Assembly (NCBI GenBank): GCA_023266245.1
Contig: JAHFRO010000139.1
Coordinates: 1 to 6,211, forward strand
Direction of reading: 5' to 3'
DNA from: Betaproteobacteria bacterium
Lineage (GTDB): Bacteria > Pseudomonadota > Gammaproteobacteria > Burkholderiales > SG8-41
Length of the DNA: 6,211 nt
The translations under genes were made by a program, and so were the position numbers. Below, one piece after another: positions 1-6,048 of the stretch. Below the pieces are notes generated by a model. That model did not search any database, had not been told where the DNA came from, and saw only the letters and a list, made by a program, of their open reading frames with translations. Position 1 is the stretch's first letter. Each line of letters begins with the position of its first letter.

Positions 1-729
1 CGCTCCTTCGTCGTACAGCGTGTCGAAGGTGTAGCGCATGATGTTGTAGAAGTCGACGGGGCCGCCGCTGCCGCCGCGGAAGGCGCGGCCGTCATTCACA
101 TCGTTGGAGTATGGGACCACGAGCCAGCGCTTGCCTTCAACGTTAACGAAGTAGGGCAAATCATCGTTGATGGCGTGGCAGCTATCGTATACGAAGCCAC
201 CCTCCTCCACGAGCAGCTCGCGGGTATTGAGACTGGGGCCGTAACGGGGCATCCATCCCAGAGGCCGCTCGCCGGTAGTGCGAGCGATGGCATCCACCGC
301 TTTACGGATGGCCTCGCGTTCCTGCTCTCGGCCCATCTTGTGGTACTCCTCCCAGCGATATCCGTGGCCGGCCGGCTCGTGTCCACGCCGGGTTATCTCC
401 CGCGCCACTTCCGGGTTGCGCTCCAAGGCCAGGCCGCAGGCCAGGAAGGTGCACTTGATCTGGTGTTTGTCCAGCAAGTTAAGCAGCCGCCACACGCCCA
501 CTCGGCTGCCATACTCAAAGAAGGACTCGTTAAGCAAATCGCGCTGATCCAGAGGAATCGGCGAAGTCATATCTCCTGTCGGCTCCCGGTGAGGGTCGCC
601 ATCGAGAAGAGAGTACTCGGCGCCCTCCTCGTAGTTCACCACCACCTGCACGGCAATGCGGGCACCGCCCGGCCACTTCACCGCCGGGGGATTCATGCCG
701 TAGCCAATAAAGTCACGTTGAATCAACAT
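1..729 (-). CDS. PuuE/allantoinase-like polysaccharide deacetylase family protein (partial, C-terminus outside window)
   Basis: The reading frame is open from an ATG at 729 to the window edge (243 codons, no stop). An in-frame TAG lies five codons upstream (742-744), so the N-terminus is nearly fixed; only a weak purine stretch precedes the ATG. The protein has the features of the NodB-fold branch that includes PuuE, the metal-independent allantoinase recruited from polysaccharide deacetylases: NYEEG (32-36), YGSRVGVWRLL (73-83), FLACGLALERNP (95-106), GHEPAGHGYRW (116-126), LNTRELLVEEGGFVYDS (167-183) and DDLPYF (189-194). This family hydrolyses cyclic amides or ureides such as allantoin in the cytoplasm, and no signal peptide is seen. 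The usual GWYTGR-type loop of PuuE reads GWMPRYGPS (158-166) and YDSD reads YDSC, so the substrate may not be allantoin. PuuE is about 300 residues, so roughly 60 should be missing at the left. It follows the MmgE/PrpD gene by 59 nt and is probably its operon partner. The fold is secure; the substrate is not. Confidence 0.88.
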   Translation of the reverse strand, partial: MLIQRDFIGYGMNPPAVKWPGGARIAVQVVVNYEEGAEYSLLDGDPHREPTGDMTSPIPLDQRDLLNESFFEYGSRVGVWRLLNLLDKHQIKCTFLACGLALERNPEVAREITRRGHEPAGHGYRWEEYHKMGREQEREAIRKAVDAIARTTGERPLGWMPRYGPSLNTRELLVEEGGFVYDSCHAINDDLPYFVNVEGKRWLVVPYSNDVNDGRAFRGGSGGPVDFYNIMRYTFDTLYDEGA

Positions 730-788
730 TGGCAATTCTTGCTACGACCAGGCCGCAGCGGGGATCTGGTTACCCATACGTCCGCGCA

Positions 789-2198
789 TTAGATCGGGTG
801 TTTCGAGAAGAACGCGTGCACGTCGTCGATCTTCTCACATGACATGACACCATCGAAGATGCGCTGCGCGTGTTCTTTGTTCCAGACCAGCCGCGCCACA
901 TCGAAGAACTTGTTTCTCAGTTCCGCCGGGCCACGGGGACTCTTCGGATCGCCCTTGGTATGTTCAGCCCTGGCCTCGATGACGGTGCCGTCTTTGAGCC
1001 GGACCTTGACATCGCAAGGCTGCTTATAGGGAAAAAAGGCTGTGTACTCGGGATTCTCCGTGATGTCGACCCGCAGCGCGAGGTCACGAATTACGGGATT
1101 GGCGAAAGCGTTTTCGTCGAAGTTCGTCAACGCAGCGCGGCCGTGATAGATAAGGGACGCTACGGCAAACGGCAGCGAGAACTTGGAACCGAACGCGGTC
1201 TTCGGGGTCTTGTTGTGTAACGTCGTCGGCGAAAAATACGCTTGGAAATCGATACTTTCGACTTCTTGTGGATCGATCCGCCCGCCCGGCCTTCGCGCCA
1301 TGACCTCTTCGATCAAATCCAGCGCAGGATGAATGGAACGGGCGCAGGCATGCATCTTGATGAAGCCTTGGGTGATGAGGAAATCCGAGCCGAGGTCGGC
1401 GATGACCATATCGGGCTCGAACGACTGCTTGGGTGCTTGGGGAATCTTGCTGATGACATCCGGTGTATCCGCGTAGATCGAGCCATATACGGTGTGCACG
1501 CCATCGGTCTCGCCAGTGAATCCGGATTGGATCAGCTCAAGCGTGAGGATGCCTAAATAGCCGCTGGCGCCGCTATATGCCCTGCCCACTGTGGCGCCGT
1601 CGATGATGGCTTTCCGGCTGGTGGCGAGCCCTAGCGTGGCGCTGACGTTGATGAGTTCGCGCATGGCGTCGCGATCCAAGCGGGCCAGTTTGCCGGCGGC
1701 CACAGCAGCGCCAATGACTCCGAATGTGCCGCTGGGGTGTATCGCCAGCTTGGTTTTCGTGGCGCGACTGATGCGGCAACTTGCTTCATAACCGAGGATG
1801 AATGCGAGCAGAAGATCGCGTCCTGATGCCCGATAGTGCTCGGCCATCGCCAAGGCCGCAGGCACGATCTGGATGGCTGGAAGACCCTTGGCGTAAATAT
1901 TCTCCTCCACCATTTCGAGCCAGGTTCCTGCCGTTCCGTTGAGAAGCGCAGCCACGTTCGGAGACGTTCTCCTGCCGTATCCGATCACCGAAGCCTCTCC
2001 TTTCGGATCGCTCGCCAGCTGCCGCTTGGCGAAGTCCCGCATCGGCTCGGCCTGCATGCCGGCCGCAATGAGCGGCAGGCAGTCGGCAATAAGCCAGCGC
2101 GCACGGTCGATCACCTCGGCCGGAAGATCTTCGAGATTTGTCGCACAAAGGTAATCAGACAGTACCGTCAGGTAGCGCGGCGCAGCTTGATCTTGCAT
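789..2198 (-). CDS. MmgE/PrpD family protein (2-methylcitrate dehydratase / cis-aconitate decarboxylase superfamily)
   Basis: This 469-residue protein is the usual length for MmgE/PrpD enzymes, which dehydrate, decarboxylate, isomerise or epimerise small di- and tricarboxylic acids in the cytoplasm. Family features are an N-terminal all-helical domain, LLNGTAGTWLEM (about 86-97), VPAALAMAEHY (112-122), HPSGTFGVIGAAVAAGK (154-170), FIKMHACARSIHPALD (279-294) and KFSLPFAVA (339-347), then the smaller C-terminal lid domain. The start was chosen at ATG 2198 because GGAG sits 6 nt before it. A GTG at 2222, overlapping the previous stop by 4 nt as GTGA, would add eight residues but has no good ribosome site. 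The aspartate and histidine usually found around DxDD...HP before the VPAALA helix are not conserved here: the segment reads EENIYAKGLPAI, with Leu (106) where His is expected. It lies 20 nt after a Bug binding-protein gene, suggesting the pair processes the same acid. The reaction is unassigned. Confidence 0.93.
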   Translation of the reverse strand: MQDQAAPRYLTVLSDYLCATNLEDLPAEVIDRARWLIADCLPLIAAGMQAEPMRDFAKRQLASDPKGEASVIGYGRRTSPNVAALLNGTAGTWLEMVEENIYAKGLPAIQIVPAALAMAEHYRASGRDLLLAFILGYEASCRISRATKTKLAIHPSGTFGVIGAAVAAGKLARLDRDAMRELINVSATLGLATSRKAIIDGATVGRAYSGASGYLGILTLELIQSGFTGETDGVHTVYGSIYADTPDVISKIPQAPKQSFEPDMVIADLGSDFLITQGFIKMHACARSIHPALDLIEEVMARRPGGRIDPQEVESIDFQAYFSPTTLHNKTPKTAFGSKFSLPFAVASLIYHGRAALTNFDENAFANPVIRDLALRVDITENPEYTAFFPYKQPCDVKVRLKDGTVIEARAEHTKGDPKSPRGPAELRNKFFDVARLVWNKEHAQRIFDGVMSCEKIDDVHAFFSKHPI

Positions 2199-2203
2199 TT
2201 CAG

Positions 2204-2218
2204 GCTCCAGCCTGGAGC
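2204..2218 (-). promoter_or_regulatory. Hairpin covering the ribosome binding site of the MmgE/PrpD gene
   Basis: In the mRNA GCTCC (2218-2214) pairs perfectly with GGAGC (2208-2204) across a 5-nt AGGCT segment, whose outer A and T can also pair. The 3' arm contains the GGAG that serves ATG 2198. The preceding Bug gene stops at 2219, so a ribosome finishing it would cover and melt this stem. This arrangement suggests translational coupling between the two genes. Confidence 0.45.
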
Positions 2219-3199
2219 TCACTCAGGTTTGATGCCCGCGTCCTTGATGACTTTCGCCCAGATCGCGGTTTCGGTGCGGATGATCTCCGCCAGTTGTTCG
2301 GGCGTCGTGCCGGTCGGCTCGTAACCAACGTTGTTGATGAGCTCGCGGATACCCGGCAGGCGCAACACCTTCACCGTCTCGGCGTGCACGCGGGCAATGA
2401 TGCTGCGCGTGGTGCCTGCTGGCGCGACAAAGCTGTCCCACGCGGTGACGTTGAAGCCCGCAAAACCGGACTCGTCGAGGGTAGGCAGTTCGGGTGCGAG
2501 CGGCGAGCGTTTCAGGCCGGTTACGGCGAGCGCCCGGAGCCTGCCGGTTTTGACATGCGGCAGCGACGATGCAACGCTCCCGAACAACACTTGCGTTTCG
2601 CCGCCAAGTACCGCGGCCGCCGCCGGACCGCCGCCCTTGTAAGCGACGTGCACCATGTCGATTCCGGCGCGGCTCTTGAACAGTTCCGCCGCGAGGTGCA
2701 GCGGGCTGCCGACGCCAGAGGAAGCGTAATTGAGGCTGCCCGGCTTGGCCTTCGCCAGCGCAATCAGTTCGTTCACGGATTTGGCCGGCACTAAAGGGTG
2801 CAACACCAGGATGTATTGCGCCGTCGCCAGCTGCGTGATCGGCGCGAAATCCCGGATCGGGTCGAACGCGAGCTTGCTGTAGAGGCTTTTGCTGGTAGTG
2901 AGCACGGTAGAGAAGCCCATGTACAGCGTGTAACCGTCGGGCGCCGATCGGGCGACGATCTCGGCCGCGATGTTGCCGGCGGCGCCCGGGCGGTTGTCGA
3001 TCACGAGCGACTGGCCGAGGCCTTCGCTCAGTTTCGGCCCGATGATGCGCGCGAGTGCATCCGTGCCGCCGCCCGGCGGAAACGGCAACACTACGCGGAT
3101 TGGTTTATTCGGGTAAGTTTGCGCAGCCGCGTGGCCCGCAAACAGCATCAGCATTACTGCCGTTCGCGCTACGATGGTAAAAGCAAATCCCGGTTTCAT
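2219..3199 (-). CDS. Bug/TctC-type tripartite tricarboxylate transporter substrate-binding protein (operon copy 2)
   Basis: This 326-residue periplasmic binding protein starts at ATG 3199, which has GGAGG 5 nt upstream. A GTG six codons earlier (3217) is less likely because it lies upstream of that site and lengthens the signal peptide. Residues 1-26 form a signal peptide (KP, hydrophobic core AVMLMLFAG, cleavage near HAAA/Q). The mature part has the Bug hallmarks: YPNKPIRVV (29-37), PPGGGTD (41-47), IDNRPGAAGN (67-76), SSGVGSPLHLAAE (about 160-172), YKGGGPAAAA (187-196), LRALAVTGLKRSP (220-232), PTGTTPEQ near 300 and the end DAGIKPE. Bug proteins bind small carboxylates or amides through water-mediated contacts and are abundant in Betaproteobacteria, often without their TctA/TctB membrane partners; none is present here. 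It shares about 63 percent of mature residues with the first Bug gene of this operon. The ligand is unknown, but the position between amidase and MmgE/PrpD genes suggests a substrate or intermediate of this pathway. Confidence 0.95.
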   Translation of the reverse strand: MKPGFAFTIVARTAVMLMLFAGHAAAQTYPNKPIRVVLPFPPGGGTDALARIIGPKLSEGLGQSLVIDNRPGAAGNIAAEIVARSAPDGYTLYMGFSTVLTTSKSLYSKLAFDPIRDFAPITQLATAQYILVLHPLVPAKSVNELIALAKAKPGSLNYASSGVGSPLHLAAELFKSRAGIDMVHVAYKGGGPAAAAVLGGETQVLFGSVASSLPHVKTGRLRALAVTGLKRSPLAPELPTLDESGFAGFNVTAWDSFVAPAGTTRSIIARVHAETVKVLRLPGIRELINNVGYEPTGTTPEQLAEIIRTETAIWAKVIKDAGIKPE

Positions 3200-3204
3200 G
3201 CGGT

Positions 3205-3209
3205 CCTCC
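3205..3209 (-). promoter_or_regulatory. Strong ribosome binding site deciding the start of the second Bug gene
   Basis: GGAGG lies 5 nt before ATG 3199 in the 21-nt gap after the amidase stop. It falls inside the extension that would be translated from GTG 3217, which is why ATG 3199 is preferred. CGGT (3219-3216) and ACCG (3204-3201) can pair and would place the site in a hairpin loop. Confidence 0.75.
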
Positions 3210-3220
3210 CCGGGCACCGT

Positions 3221-4855
3221 TCAGGCAGCCTGCGGAAAACGAAATACATTGGCGGGTTCGTCGCCACGATCGTGATCGCGCCGGATGCGCTGCGCCATCG
3301 CGAACGCGTAGGGTGCGACCTCGCACAGCAGCGCCAACTGCATCTCGTCGAGTTTCAGCCCGGCGCGGCGCGCGTGCTGGTCGGCGAGTTGGCGCGTGGC
3401 TTCGTCCACCGCGATCCCTGACAGATACGGCGGCGGCGTAACGGGGACGCGCGGCGCGCCTGCAACCAGAGCGGGGCGCCGTTCACGCCACGGTGTCGCC
3501 TGTTCATAGACATGGGCGGCGCGCAGCACGGTTGCATCATCGAAGGGCCGCCCGGCGATCTGCATTGAAAGCGGCAACCCGTCGCCGGTAAAACCATTGC
3601 AAATCGCAACACAAGGCCCGCCGGTCACGCTGAAAACAGTGTGGATGTTCGGCCTGATCCATGCGTTGAGGATCGAATAACGGTCGAGGCGCGGCGCGGG
3701 GCCGGCGCTTGCCGTCACCAGCACGTCGTATTTCTGATAGAGCGGTTCCATCTCGGCCAGCATCAGCCGGCGTTCGCGCTGCGCCTGCACGTAGTCGGAG
3801 GCCTCGAACAGACATCCCGCCAGCGTTTGCGCCAGGAAATGCATGCCGAAATCTCCGGGGCGCGCGATCAGTTCCTTCTGGTGGACGCAGAATATCTCGG
3901 TTTCGGCGATCGTCGCCTTAACGTCGAGGTAATCCTGCAGCGGCCGCATGCGCGTGTCTTCAACCTTTGCGCCCAGCTGCCGGAAAACGTCGAGCGCGGC
4001 TTCCATCGCCTGCGCGACCTCCGCGCTCACCTGCAGGTCTTCCTCCCAGAAATGCCGGATGACACCTATGCGCAATCCCCGGATGTTGCGCTTGAGCGCC
4101 GCGCGGTAGTCGGGAATCGCGCATTGCACGCTGCCTGAGTCGCGCGCATCGTAGCCGGCGATCGCCTGCAGCATGATCGCGCAGTCTTCCACGGCCCAGG
4201 TGAGCGGCCCGCAGTGATCGAAGGTGTACGAATTCGGTATCACGCCGTAGCGGCTCACCAGTCCATAGGTCGGCTTGAGGCCAACGGTGCCGCAGAAAGC
4301 AGCGGGGATGCGCACCGATCCGCCGGTATCGGAGCCCATCGCGCCCAGCACCAACCCGGCGGCAACTGCGGCACCCGCGCCGCTGCTTGAGCCACCGGTG
4401 AAATGTTCCGGGTTCCAGGGGTTGCGCGCCGGTGGCCACGGTGCATCGAACGACGGCCCTCCGTGCGCAAACTCGGTGGTGGCAAGCTTGCCAAGCAGCA
4501 CGCCACCGGCCGCGTAAAGTTTTTCGGTGACAGCCGCATCCTTGCTCGGAATATTGTCGATGCACACCTTCGAATGACCGGAGGTGAGGATATCTGCTGT
4601 TGCGTAAAGGTCCTTGAGCCCGAAGGGAATGCCGTGCATCGCCCCGCGGTAGCGGCCGGCGGCGATCTCGGCTTCGGCCGCTTGCGCCTGCCGCAGCGCG
4701 AGCTCGGCAGTGACCGTGATGTAGGCATTGACCTGGGGATCGATCGCCGCGATGCGGTCCAGTAACGCCTGGGTCAGCTCGACCAGAGAGATTTTGCGTG
4801 ATTGGATGAGGCGGGCGGCCTCGGCGATGGTGAGGAAATACAGTTCGCTGCTCAT
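3221..4855 (-). CDS. Amidase-signature family hydrolase with C-terminal AtzG/GatC-like helical extension
   Basis: This 544-residue protein starts at ATG 4855, with no strong ribosome site, 29 nt after the first Bug gene. Amidase-signature enzymes hydrolyse C-N bonds in amides, ureido acids and related compounds with a Ser-cisSer-Lys triad. The triad is visible: Lys81 in GLKDLY, Ser156 in GGSSSG (154-159) and nucleophile Ser180 in GSDTGGSVRIPA (174-185). The spacings of 75 and 24 residues equal those known for FAAH (K142/S217/S241). GMHGIPFGLKD-like and GLKPTYGLVSRYGV (192-205) regions are typical of the GatA/AtzE/AtzF branch. The catalytic domain ends near 460. After a Pro-rich linker (461-478), residues about 480-544 form a helical tail ending DEPANVFRF, which resembles the small AtzG/DUF4089 partner proteins (GatC-like) that normally are encoded as separate subunits. 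No signal peptide is seen, so it is cytoplasmic. It is followed after 21 nt by the second Bug gene. Substrate is unknown; ureido acid or carboxamide hydrolysis is plausible from context. Confidence 0.95.
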   Translation of the reverse strand: MSSELYFLTIAEAARLIQSRKISLVELTQALLDRIAAIDPQVNAYITVTAELALRQAQAAEAEIAAGRYRGAMHGIPFGLKDLYATADILTSGHSKVCIDNIPSKDAAVTEKLYAAGGVLLGKLATTEFAHGGPSFDAPWPPARNPWNPEHFTGGSSSGAGAAVAAGLVLGAMGSDTGGSVRIPAAFCGTVGLKPTYGLVSRYGVIPNSYTFDHCGPLTWAVEDCAIMLQAIAGYDARDSGSVQCAIPDYRAALKRNIRGLRIGVIRHFWEEDLQVSAEVAQAMEAALDVFRQLGAKVEDTRMRPLQDYLDVKATIAETEIFCVHQKELIARPGDFGMHFLAQTLAGCLFEASDYVQAQRERRLMLAEMEPLYQKYDVLVTASAGPAPRLDRYSILNAWIRPNIHTVFSVTGGPCVAICNGFTGDGLPLSMQIAGRPFDDATVLRAAHVYEQATPWRERRPALVAGAPRVPVTPPPYLSGIAVDEATRQLADQHARRAGLKLDEMQLALLCEVAPYAFAMAQRIRRDHDRGDEPANVFRFPQAA

Positions 4856-4884
4856 GGCTGAGATGGGGACACTGCCCTATTGGT

Positions 4885-5877
4885 TTACTCGGGCTTGATG
4901 CCCGCGTCCTTGATTACCTTGGCCCAGAGCGCTTTTTCAGCCTTGATGTAAGCAGCGAATTCCTCCGGCGTTGTCCCCGAGGGTTCCAGGCCCTCTCGCT
5001 TGAGCGCCTCCTGCACCTCCGGCATCGCGAGGATTTTCAGCAGCTCGCGGTTGAGACGGGTCACGATGGCCTTTGGTGTCCCGGTCGGGGCGAGCACGCC
5101 GTACCAGGCCCGAACGTCGAAGCCCGGGAAGCCCAGTTCCTGCATGGTCGGGACGTCGGGAGCCTCAGGTGAACGCTTCAGCCCGGTGACCGCTAGCGCC
5201 CTCAGGCTTCCCGTTTTCACATGCGGCAGCGACGAGGCAAAACTGCCGAAGAGGATTTTCACTTCGTTGGACAGTACGGCCAGGGCTGCCGGACCGCCGC
5301 CCTTGTAGGGAACATGAATCATGTCGACGCCCGCCCTGCCCTTGAAAAGCTCCGCCGCGAGATGATTGGGGCTGCCGGTACCGGCCGACCCGTAGGGGAG
5401 CTGGCCGGGTTTTGACTTGAGCAGCGCGATCAGCTCCTGCACCGAGTTGGCTTGGACCGAGCGGTGCACCACAAGCAGGAACTGTGCGGACCCGAGCAGC
5501 AGGACTGGCGCAAAATCCCTGTCGGTGTCGAATGGCAAGTTTTTGTACAGGCTGGGATTGACGACGAGCGGCGTGCTGAATCCCCACAGCAGCGTATGGC
5601 CGTCGGGCTGCGCCCTAGCGGCGATTTCCGTGGCGATATTACCCGCGGCACCGGGACGATTGTCTATAACGATCTGCTGGCCCACGAGTTCCGCCAGCTT
5701 TGGCGAGACGATCCGTGCGAGCGTATCGGACCCACCGCCCGGCGGATAGGCGACGATCAAGCGGATCGGCCTGCTTGGATAGCTCTGGGCGAGGGTGGTG
5801 CTAGTGATGGCGGAAATCGCCAGCCCCAGCGCCGCTGCGGCCAGTAGCGGTTGCGGCAAACGAATTCTCGACCTCAT
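4885..5877 (-). CDS. Bug/TctC-type tripartite tricarboxylate transporter substrate-binding protein (operon copy 1, promoter-proximal)
   Basis: This 330-residue periplasmic binding protein starts at ATG 5877, preceded by a purine-rich GAAGAAAG rather than a consensus ribosome site. Residues 1-30 look like a Sec signal peptide: RSRIR, hydrophobic core LLAAAALGLAISAI, cleavage near TTLA/Q. The arginines do not form a Tat motif. The mature protein carries the Bug signatures YPSRPIRLIVAYPPGGGSD (33-51), IDNRPGAAGN (71-80), GTGSPNHLAAELFKG (about 166-180), YKGGGPAALA (191-200), LRALAVTGLKRSP (224-236), PSGTTPEE near 305 and the end DAGIKPE. By hand count it matches the second Bug protein at about 188 of 300 mature positions without gaps, and both end with the same 11 residues. 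It is the first gene of the operon and lies directly downstream of the insertion-sequence end. It probably delivers a small carboxylate or amide ligand; no TctA/TctB permease gene is in the window. Confidence 0.95.
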   Translation of the reverse strand: MRSRIRLPQPLLAAAALGLAISAITSTTLAQSYPSRPIRLIVAYPPGGGSDTLARIVSPKLAELVGQQIVIDNRPGAAGNIATEIAARAQPDGHTLLWGFSTPLVVNPSLYKNLPFDTDRDFAPVLLLGSAQFLLVVHRSVQANSVQELIALLKSKPGQLPYGSAGTGSPNHLAAELFKGRAGVDMIHVPYKGGGPAALAVLSNEVKILFGSFASSLPHVKTGSLRALAVTGLKRSPEAPDVPTMQELGFPGFDVRAWYGVLAPTGTPKAIVTRLNRELLKILAMPEVQEALKREGLEPSGTTPEEFAAYIKAEKALWAKVIKDAGIKPE

Positions 5878-5928
5878 GGCTTTCTTCGTTGTTAGAGAGA
5901 CAGGAACTCTGCTGTACCAGGGAACTTC

Positions 5929-5958
5929 ATTTTACTGTGCGACATGTGTCTGCGACAC
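5929..5958 (-). promoter_or_regulatory. Possible operon promoter -10 box with upstream dyad
   Basis: TAAAAT (5934-5929 on the minus strand) matches 5 of 6 bases of the -10 consensus and would place the transcription start about 45 nt before the ATG of the first Bug gene. No good -35 box is found at 16-18 nt. That place is instead occupied by a perfect dyad GTGTC-GCA-GACAC (5946-5958) and two direct copies of TGCGACA (5938-5944 and 5951-5957, plus strand), which may be an activator or repressor site. The evidence is pattern only. Confidence 0.25.
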
Positions 5959-5979
5959 GAGCTATGACGAGATCAACAG

Positions 5980-5998
5980 AAAAATCGCAGTCCCTGCG
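5980..5998 (-). terminator. Terminator-like hairpin in the leader between insertion sequence and first Bug gene
   Basis: The minus-strand RNA can form a perfect 5-bp stem CGCAG/CTGCG with a GGA loop (5998-5986), followed by A and five U (5984-5980). This is the shape of a weak intrinsic terminator. It could shield the operon from transcription coming out of the insertion sequence, be left from a gene that once lay upstream, or act as an attenuator. The stem is short, so efficiency is doubtful. Confidence 0.35.
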
Positions 5999-6019
5999 TC
6001 AGCTCGATGGATAGTTGGA

Positions 6020-6048
6020 ATTTAAGCATGCGGGGTTTAATATAACAA
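6020..6048 (-). promoter_or_regulatory. Candidate hybrid promoter across the insertion-sequence end
   Basis: On the minus strand TTGTTA (6048-6043, inside the putative terminal repeat) and TTAAAT (6025-6020, flanking DNA) each match 4 of 6 bases of the sigma-70 -35 and -10 boxes and are separated by exactly 17 nt. They point into the operon. Outward -35 boxes in insertion-sequence ends that make hybrid promoters are well known, but this match is only moderate and a terminator-like hairpin lies downstream at 5980-5998. Confidence 0.3.

Noticed and set aside
730..788. Possible terminator or separate promoter between the MmgE/PrpD and deacetylase genes
   Set aside because: The 59-nt gap has no stem followed by a T-run on the minus strand and no convincing -35/-10 pair.
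175..792. Plus-strand open frame of 205 codons opposite the deacetylase gene
   Set aside because: It is antisense to a frame with clear PuuE family motifs; its own translation has no recognisable domain and high-GC codon bias creates such shadows.
2204..2218. Perfect 7-bp palindrome GCTCCAG-C-CTGGAGC as a protein-binding operator
   Set aside because: Its position over the ribosome binding site at a gene junction fits an mRNA hairpin better than a DNA operator within an operon.
2138..3421. Two plus-strand open frames (2138-2794 and 2798-3421) that look like consecutive genes
   Set aside because: Both lie antisense to the Bug gene and the amidase end; the translations are Arg/Ala-rich, without motifs, and follow from GC bias.
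3641..4565. Long open frames on both strands inside the amidase gene (3641-4138 plus, 3960-4565 minus)
   Set aside because: The amidase frame contains the full Lys-Ser-Ser triad and family motifs through this stretch, so these are shadows.
5795..6025. Plus-strand 76-codon open frame spanning the operon leader
   Set aside because: It begins inside the signal-peptide coding region of the first Bug gene on the other strand, lacks a ribosome site and shows no domain.
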